From positions 11,551 through 23,056 of the forward strand of contig DPJQ01000165.1 of NCBI GenBank assembly GCA_003542935.1: DNA of 11,506 bases. Reading direction: 5' to 3'. Source of the DNA: Lachnospiraceae bacterium (GTDB taxonomy: Bacteria; Bacillota; Clostridia; Lachnospirales; Lachnospiraceae). Position numbers and translations under genes: made by a program. Numbering within the stretch: the stretch's first letter is position 1; each line of letters starts with the position of its first letter. Of the stretch, positions 7,262 to 11,506 are shown in pieces. The notes under the pieces are model-generated. The model did no database searches and was not told the DNA's origin. It worked only from the letters and a program-made list of their open reading frames with translations.

Positions 7262-8083
7262 ATGAAAAAGAAGAGAACGTTTGCGAATCGTATATTAGAG
7301 ATCATTCTGTGGCTTTTCAGCATTGTGACTATTTACCCCATGCTGATGGTGGTGCTGACTTCTTTCAAAAACAAGGGGGAGGCTTCGTACCTGAATATTT
7401 CCCTGCCCAGTGAGTGGCACCCGGAAAATTACCTGGCCGTCCTGGAAAAAGATTTTGTACAGTCCCTGTTTAACAGCGTGTTTATCACCTTTGTGTCTGT
7501 GCTGCTGATCACCAGTCTGTCGGCTTTTATCAGCTTTATCATCGCGCGGAGGGATACGAGGGGCTGCCGTATTGCCTACAAGATTATTACCCTGGGCATC
7601 ATCGCCCCCTTTACGGCGCTGCCGACGATCCAGCTGCTGCAGAAACTGGGACTGTACGGCGGCAGGATCGGGCTGTGCCTGGTCTACGCGGCCCTGTACC
7701 TGCCCTTTACGACGATGATGCTTTCTGGTTTTATCAAGGGGATTCCCCGGGAACTGGATGAGGCGGCGGTCATGGACGGCGCCGTTGGATGGAGGCTGTT
7801 TGTTAAAGTGGTGCTTCCACTTCTGAAGCCGGCGCTGGCCACCACGGGGGTGCTGAATTTCATGTGGGTGTGGAATGAACTGCAGATTCCCATGTACCTG
7901 CTGAATTCTTCCGCAAAATGGACGCTGCCGTTGTCCGTGTATAATTTCTACGGGCAGTTCAGCAGGAGTTGGAACCTGGTCTGCGCGGATGTGGTTCTGG
8001 TGTCCCTGCCGGTTATTCTTGTTTATATATTTGCGCAGAAATGGGTGATCGCCGGTATGACGGCGGGCGCGGTAAAAGGCTGA
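7262..8083 (+). CDS. CUT1 sugar ABC transporter permease (MalG/LplC/UgpE type)
   Basis: A 273-residue integral membrane protein and the second pore subunit. Helices are visible around residues 12-34, 70-95, 108-125, 137-156, 190-205 and 243-262. The EAA loop ELDEAAVMDGAVGWRLF is at 164-180, followed by LPLLKPAL. The C-terminus GMTAGAVKG is typical of MalG-type subunits. The ATG lies one base after the stop of the previous permease (TGA-T-ATG), so translation is probably coupled. The only ribosome binding signal is the weak GGTGGA inside the upstream gene. An in-frame ATG at 7184 within the upstream gene is rejected because the extra 26 residues do not fit the family. The fucosidase gene follows after an 18-base gap. 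Confidence 0.94.
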   Translation: MKKKRTFANRILEIILWLFSIVTIYPMLMVVLTSFKNKGEASYLNISLPSEWHPENYLAVLEKDFVQSLFNSVFITFVSVLLITSLSAFISFIIARRDTRGCRIAYKIITLGIIAPFTALPTIQLLQKLGLYGGRIGLCLVYAALYLPFTTMMLSGFIKGIPRELDEAAVMDGAVGWRLFVKVVLPLLKPALATTGVLNFMWVWNELQIPMYLLNSSAKWTLPLSVYNFYGQFSRSWNLVCADVVLVSLPVILVYIFAQKWVIAGMTAGAVKG

Positions 8084-8101
8084 TGAGAGGAGAAGAAAAG
8101 A

Positions 8102-9424
8102 ATGGCAAAGCGATATACGGGAACCTGGGAGTCGGTTCGTACCCATCAGGTGCCGGAGTGGTATGAGGACTGCAAATTCGGTATTTTTATTCACTGGGGG
8201 GTGTATTCTGTCCCGGCCTATGCGCCGCGTACCTGGGAGCTGGGCGAGGTGGACTGCGACGAGCAGTGGTTCTGTAATAATCCCTATGCGGAGTGGTATT
8301 ACAATTCTGTTAATGTAGGGCGGGGGCCGACTTATGAGCACCATATGGAGAAATATGGGAAGGATTTTAAATATGAAGATTTTATCCCTTTGTGGAAAGC
8401 GGAGAACTGGGATCCCGGACAGTGGGCAGAAGTGATAAAAAAGGCGGGGGCCCGATATGTGGTGCTTACCACCAAGCATCACGATGGTTTCTGCCTGTTC
8501 CCCAGTGACTATACGGATTTTCATTCCGTGCGGATGGGGCCGAAACGGGATATCACCGGGGAGCTGACGGACGCGGTGCGGGAGGCCGGGCTGCGGATGG
8601 GGCTTTACTATTCGGGGATTATTGACTGGCAGTTCGCCAATGACCCGATTTATGAAGAGGGGCAGAACTTTACCAACGCCTGTCCTACGTTCGCCTATGC
8701 GGATTATTCCTATAACCAGCTCAAGGAACTGGTGGATAAATATAAGCCCTCCATATTGTGGAACGATATCGGATGGCCGAAGCAGAGCGAGCATGCCATG
8801 CCCTATCTTCTGGCCCACTACTACAATACGGTGGAAGACGGAGTAGTGAACGACCGCTTCAACGGGCTTTACCACGATTACCTGACGAAGGAGTATCAGT
8901 ACGGAACCGCGCAAAGGGCAGAGAAGTGGGAGATGTGCCGCGGCATGGGGCTCTCCTTCGGCTACAACGAGAATGAGGGGGACGATAAACTGATCAGCAT
9001 CCCGGATCTGGTTCATCTTCTGGTAGATACGGTGGCGGGCAACGGCAACCTTCTGCTCAATATCGGCCCGAAAGCGGACGGAACCATCCCGGAGGAGCAG
9101 GTGAAACGCCTGCTGGCCCTGGGAAAATGGCTGGAGACCAACGGGGACGGTATTTATGGGACGCGCTGCAGCCGGAGGACGGCCCAGAAAGGAACCCCGG
9201 AAATCTACTATACCCAGAAAGGGGAGGATCTGTACCTGTTTGCCGGAGGCCTGAAAGCGGGCGAGAATGTGCTGTTTATTCCGGAAGCATCCGGGACGGT
9301 ACGGGCCCTGGATCCGGGACTTGTGCTGGTACAGGAGCCTATGGCGGGCGGCATCCGCGTTGCCATAAAAAATTACAGGGAAGATATGTACATGGCGGGA
9401 TTCCGGATTCAGGGATGCGCCTGA
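8102..9424 (+). CDS. Alpha-L-fucosidase, glycoside hydrolase family 29, predicted cytoplasmic
   Basis: A 440-residue retaining exo-glycosidase that releases L-fucose from alpha-fucosides. Family signs are FGIFIHWGVYS (His31), TTKHHDGFCL (His126/His127), MGLYYSG, the nucleophile segment ILWNDIGWP (Asp222), and GMGLSFGYNENEG followed by GGLL-type NGNLLLNIGPKADG. By comparison with the Thermotoga maritima enzyme as I recall it (Asp224/Glu266), the likely acid/base is Glu264 in YLTKEYQY. The 42-residue spacing is the same, and this suggests the broad-specificity GH29-A type. The C-terminal 90 residues would form the small beta domain. Length is normal for bacterial members. There is no signal peptide or membrane anchor, so the substrate must be imported, in keeping with the transporter genes just upstream. 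GAGGAG precedes ATG 8102. Related activity such as alpha-L-galactosidase cannot be excluded. Confidence 0.93.
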   Translation: MAKRYTGTWESVRTHQVPEWYEDCKFGIFIHWGVYSVPAYAPRTWELGEVDCDEQWFCNNPYAEWYYNSVNVGRGPTYEHHMEKYGKDFKYEDFIPLWKAENWDPGQWAEVIKKAGARYVVLTTKHHDGFCLFPSDYTDFHSVRMGPKRDITGELTDAVREAGLRMGLYYSGIIDWQFANDPIYEEGQNFTNACPTFAYADYSYNQLKELVDKYKPSILWNDIGWPKQSEHAMPYLLAHYYNTVEDGVVNDRFNGLYHDYLTKEYQYGTAQRAEKWEMCRGMGLSFGYNENEGDDKLISIPDLVHLLVDTVAGNGNLLLNIGPKADGTIPEEQVKRLLALGKWLETNGDGIYGTRCSRRTAQKGTPEIYYTQKGEDLYLFAGGLKAGENVLFIPEASGTVRALDPGLVLVQEPMAGGIRVAIKNYREDMYMAGFRIQGCA

Positions 9425-9450
9425 AATATTGTCCATGGAAAGGAATAAAG

Positions 9451-10350
9451 ATGCTGGATAAAAATAAGGTAAAACTGGGGATAGCCCCGATCGCGTGGAC
9501 CAATGACGACCTGCCGGATCTGGGAAAGGAAAATACTTTTGAACAGTGTGTCAGCGAGATGGCGCTGGCGGGTTTTACCGGATCCGAGGTGGGAAATAAA
9601 TATCCGAAGGATCCGGGGGTCCTGTCAAGGGCTTTGGGGCTGCGGGGCATCGAGATCTGTAACCAGTGGTTTTCCTCTTATCTGCTCACCAAACCGTTTG
9701 CGGAGGTGGAAAAGGAGTTCCGGGAGCAGCTTGTTTTTCTCAAGGCCATGGGGGCGAAAAGGATCGGCGCCTCAGAACAGAGCCATAGCGTGCAGGGGAG
9801 GCAGGATATTCCTGTCTTTGGCCATAAGTATGTGATGGACGATGCAGAGTGGGGGATACTCTGCACGGGCCTGGATCGGCTGGGAAAGATTGCGAAAGAA
9901 GAGTACGGTATTTTGCTGACGTTTCATCATCATATGGGGACGGTGGTACAGGACGCGGATGAGGTGGAACGTCTGATGGCGGGTACCGACCCGGAATACG
10001 TAGGCCTTTTGTACGATAGCGGACATTTCGCCTACTGCGGCGCGGATCCGCTAAAGATGGTGAGGAAATACGCGGACAGGATCCGCCATGTACATTTAAA
10101 AGATATCCGCCGTGATGTGGTGGACAGGGTAAAAAGAGAAAGCTTAAGCTTCCTGGAAGGGGTGCGGCTGGGAGCTTTTACCGTGCCGGGGGATGGGTGT
10201 ATTGATTTTGAGCCGATTTTTAAGATCCTGGAAGAACAGCAGTATCAAGGCTATATGTTGGTGGAGGCGGAACAGGATCCTGCCAAGGCGAATCCGCTGG
10301 AATACGCGATAAAGGCCAGAAGATATATAGCGGAAAAGACGGGTCTGTAG
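9451..10350 (+). CDS. iolE: Myo-inosose-2 dehydratase (IolE-like TIM barrel)
   Basis: A 299-residue enzyme of the xylose-isomerase-like TIM-barrel fold. Canonical IolE removes water from 2-keto-myo-inositol (scyllo-inosose), the second step of inositol breakdown. The match to IolE runs the full length: GIAPIAWTNDDLP (10-22), SEQSHSVQG (108-116), FHHHMGT (158-164), LLYDSGH (185-191), HVHLKD (213-218), FTVPGDGCIDF (243-253) and VEAEQDPAKANPLEYA (271-286). The His, Asp and Glu residues in these segments are the likely metal site. The length equals the usual 295-300. ATG 9451 has GGAAAGGA six bases upstream. The frame is open further upstream inside the fucosidase gene, but that part shows no family similarity. 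It lies 26 bases after the fucosidase gene and before the IolG-like gene. A sugar-ketone dehydratase or isomerase acting on a non-inositol substrate is the main alternative. Confidence 0.9.
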   Translation: MLDKNKVKLGIAPIAWTNDDLPDLGKENTFEQCVSEMALAGFTGSEVGNKYPKDPGVLSRALGLRGIEICNQWFSSYLLTKPFAEVEKEFREQLVFLKAMGAKRIGASEQSHSVQGRQDIPVFGHKYVMDDAEWGILCTGLDRLGKIAKEEYGILLTFHHHMGTVVQDADEVERLMAGTDPEYVGLLYDSGHFAYCGADPLKMVRKYADRIRHVHLKDIRRDVVDRVKRESLSFLEGVRLGAFTVPGDGCIDFEPIFKILEEQQYQGYMLVEAEQDPAKANPLEYAIKARRYIAEKTGL

Positions 10351-10387
10351 GCGGCCCGCTGTAAAAGAGAAAGAAGGGGTATGGTTT

Positions 10388-11398
10388 ATGGTAACAGTGG
10401 GAATTATCGGTGCGGGACGGATCGGGAAGGTGCATGTGGAGAGTATCAGTACGAAAGTGGCAAATGCCAGGATTAAAATGCTGGCGGATCCGTTTATCCG
10501 TGAGGAAACGGCGCAGTGGGCCAAGAAAATGGGGGTAGCCCATGTGACGAAAGACTACCGGGAAGTGCTGGCAGATCCGGAGATCGACGCGGTTTTGATC
10601 TGTTCGTCAACGGATACCCATTCCCCCATTTCCGTGGAGGCGATACGGGCCGGAAAGCATGTATTCTGTGAGAAACCGATCGACCATGACGTGGCAAAGA
10701 TCCGGGAGGTTATGTCTGCCCTGGAAGAACATCCAGTCAAATACCAGGTGGGATTTAACCGCAGGTTTGATCACAATTTTGCGGCGGTGCGGGCGGCTGT
10801 GGACGCGGGGAAAATCGGAGAGATCCATATCGTGAAAGTGACGTCCAGGGATCCGGAGCCGCCGGGAATGGAATATGTCAAGGTGTCCGGCGGTATGTTT
10901 CTGGACATGACAATTCATGATTTTGACATGGTGCGCTACCTGACGGGCTGCAACGCCACGGAGGTATATGTGGAAGCGGCCGTGCTGGTAGATCCGGCAA
11001 TCGGAGAGGCCGGGGATGTGGATACGGCGGTAATCACGCTGAAAATGGAAAACGGCGCCATTGCAGTGATCGATAATTCCCGGAAAGCGGCCTATGGGTA
11101 CGACCAGCGGGTGGAGGTGTTTGGTTCCCGGGGAATGGCGGCGGTATCCAATGACACGGCATCCAGCGCAGTGATCAGCAGCGCGGAAGGGGTGACCGGG
11201 GAAAAACCGCTGCATTTCTTCCTGGAGCGCTATATGGACGCATATGCGAAAGAGCTCCAGTACTTTGTTGACGCCATTGAGAATGGCACGGATACCCCCC
11301 TGGGCGTTGTGGACGGGCTGGAGCCTGTGCGGATGGGGCTTGCCGCAAAGAAATCGCTGGCGGAGCACCGCCCGGTAAAAATTGCGGAAATCGGATGA
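10388..11398 (+). CDS. iolG: Inositol 2-dehydrogenase-like oxidoreductase (Gfo/Idh/MocA, IolG-like)
   Basis: A 336-residue NAD(P)-dependent dehydrogenase. Canonical IolG oxidises myo-inositol to scyllo-inosose, the substrate of IolE. The N-terminal Rossmann domain has GAGRIG (Gly8, Gly10, Gly13), LADP at 32-35, and CSSTDTHSP. The catalytic lysine is Lys96 in the family motif CEKPID. FNRRFDHNF begins the substrate domain, and DMTIHDFDMVRYL supplies Asp173 and His177, the usual catalytic Asp-x3-His arrangement of inositol dehydrogenases. Length is normal (330-345). ATG 10388 follows AAGGGG at good distance, and an ATG at 10381 is out of frame. The gene comes 37 bases after the iolE-like gene and would act one step before it. 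The Gfo/Idh/MocA family is broad, so oxidation of another cyclitol or a hexose hydroxyl is possible. Adjacency to an IolE homologue favours inositol or an inositol isomer. Confidence 0.87.
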   Translation: MVTVGIIGAGRIGKVHVESISTKVANARIKMLADPFIREETAQWAKKMGVAHVTKDYREVLADPEIDAVLICSSTDTHSPISVEAIRAGKHVFCEKPIDHDVAKIREVMSALEEHPVKYQVGFNRRFDHNFAAVRAAVDAGKIGEIHIVKVTSRDPEPPGMEYVKVSGGMFLDMTIHDFDMVRYLTGCNATEVYVEAAVLVDPAIGEAGDVDTAVITLKMENGAIAVIDNSRKAAYGYDQRVEVFGSRGMAAVSNDTASSAVISSAEGVTGEKPLHFFLERYMDAYAKELQYFVDAIENGTDTPLGVVDGLEPVRMGLAAKKSLAEHRPVKIAEIG

Positions 11399-11479
11399 TC
11401 CGGCATGGCAGGCTGAGGGCCGCAGTATTACGCATGGTCGGAGAAAAAAATAACCAGGGGACATTTGGAGGGACTTACA

Positions 11480-11506
11480 TTGAACGCAGAGAAATTAAAG
11501 TTATTT
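11480..11506 (+). CDS. Start of a further plus-strand gene, truncated by window edge (probable TTG start)
   Basis: GGAGGG (11467-11472) is a strong ribosome binding site and lies seven bases before TTG 11480-11482. From there the frame reads M-N-A-E-K-L-K-L-F to the edge. No ATG is placed suitably after this site, which is why a TTG start is proposed. Nine residues are too few to identify the protein. It is 81 bases after the IolG-like gene on the same strand, and no terminator with a T-run is seen between them, so it may belong to the same transcript. Confidence 0.5.

Noticed and set aside
6373..7323. Minus-strand open frame of 316 codons
   Set aside because: Antisense to the first permease gene, His/Gln/Arg-rich and with no family features.
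7295..9436. Very long open frame (713 codons) on the minus strand
   Set aside because: It lies wholly opposite the second permease and fucosidase genes, both of which have clear family motifs. Its translation is rich in His, Pro, Arg, Gln and Ile without domains, as expected of a mirror frame of high-GC coding DNA.
11390..11402. Short palindrome CGGAT-G-ATCCG after the IolG-like gene
   Set aside because: 5-bp arms with a one-base centre and no T-run, so not a terminator.
10607..11464. Minus-strand open frame of 285 codons
   Set aside because: Antisense to the IolG-like gene, with His/Arg-rich composition and no recognisable motif. It is a shadow frame.
11480..11506. Assigning the edge gene from its first nine residues
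   Set aside because: The start MNAEKLKLF could fit many proteins (thiamine phosphate synthases came to mind), but the length is too short to support any name.

Overview
The window looks like a chromosomal segment of a Gram-positive anaerobe of the Clostridia, most likely a gut Lachnospiraceae-type bacterium. This is inferred from four things: a FeoB plus Cys-rich FeoB-associated protein pair, a YesM/YesN-style two-component system beside a CUT1 sugar transporter, a lipoprotein with a Gly/Ser/Glu-rich linker, and strong AGGAGG-type ribosome binding sites. No tRNA, rRNA, CRISPR array, insertion sequence or phage gene is visible.

Layout. (1) 1-1259, plus strand: the 3' end of a ferrous-iron transporter gene (feoB, cut by the window edge), then a 45-residue Cys-rich membrane protein closed by an intrinsic terminator that overlaps its stop codon. 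(2) 1258-4692, minus strand: a sensor histidine kinase (608 aa) followed by an AraC-type response regulator (about 502 aa), convergent with the feo genes. (3) 4693-4925: a 233-base divergent control region with a candidate promoter in each direction and a 9-bp direct repeat (GTTAAAATG twice, 22 bp apart) that is a good candidate binding site for the regulator. (4) 4926-11398, plus strand: a six-gene run, close-packed except for a 91-base gap after the first gene. It encodes a solute-binding lipoprotein, two CUT1 permeases, a cytoplasmic GH29 alpha-L-fucosidase, an IolE-like inosose dehydratase and an IolG-like inositol 2-dehydrogenase. A perfect 16-bp inverted repeat lies between the binding-protein and permease genes. 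(5) 11480 to the edge: the first codons of another plus-strand gene, probably with a TTG start.

How it may work together. The kinase and regulator probably sense an extracellular carbohydrate cue and switch on the divergent operon. The transporter would import a small glycoside using an ATPase encoded elsewhere. The fucosidase would remove L-fucose inside the cell. The IolG-like and IolE-like enzymes would oxidise and dehydrate the other product. The most interesting feature is this pairing of an intracellular alpha-fucosidase with the first two steps of inositol breakdown. It suggests a fucosylated inositol (or similar cyclitol or sugar) as substrate. That is an inference from gene order and family assignment and is not shown by the sequence.
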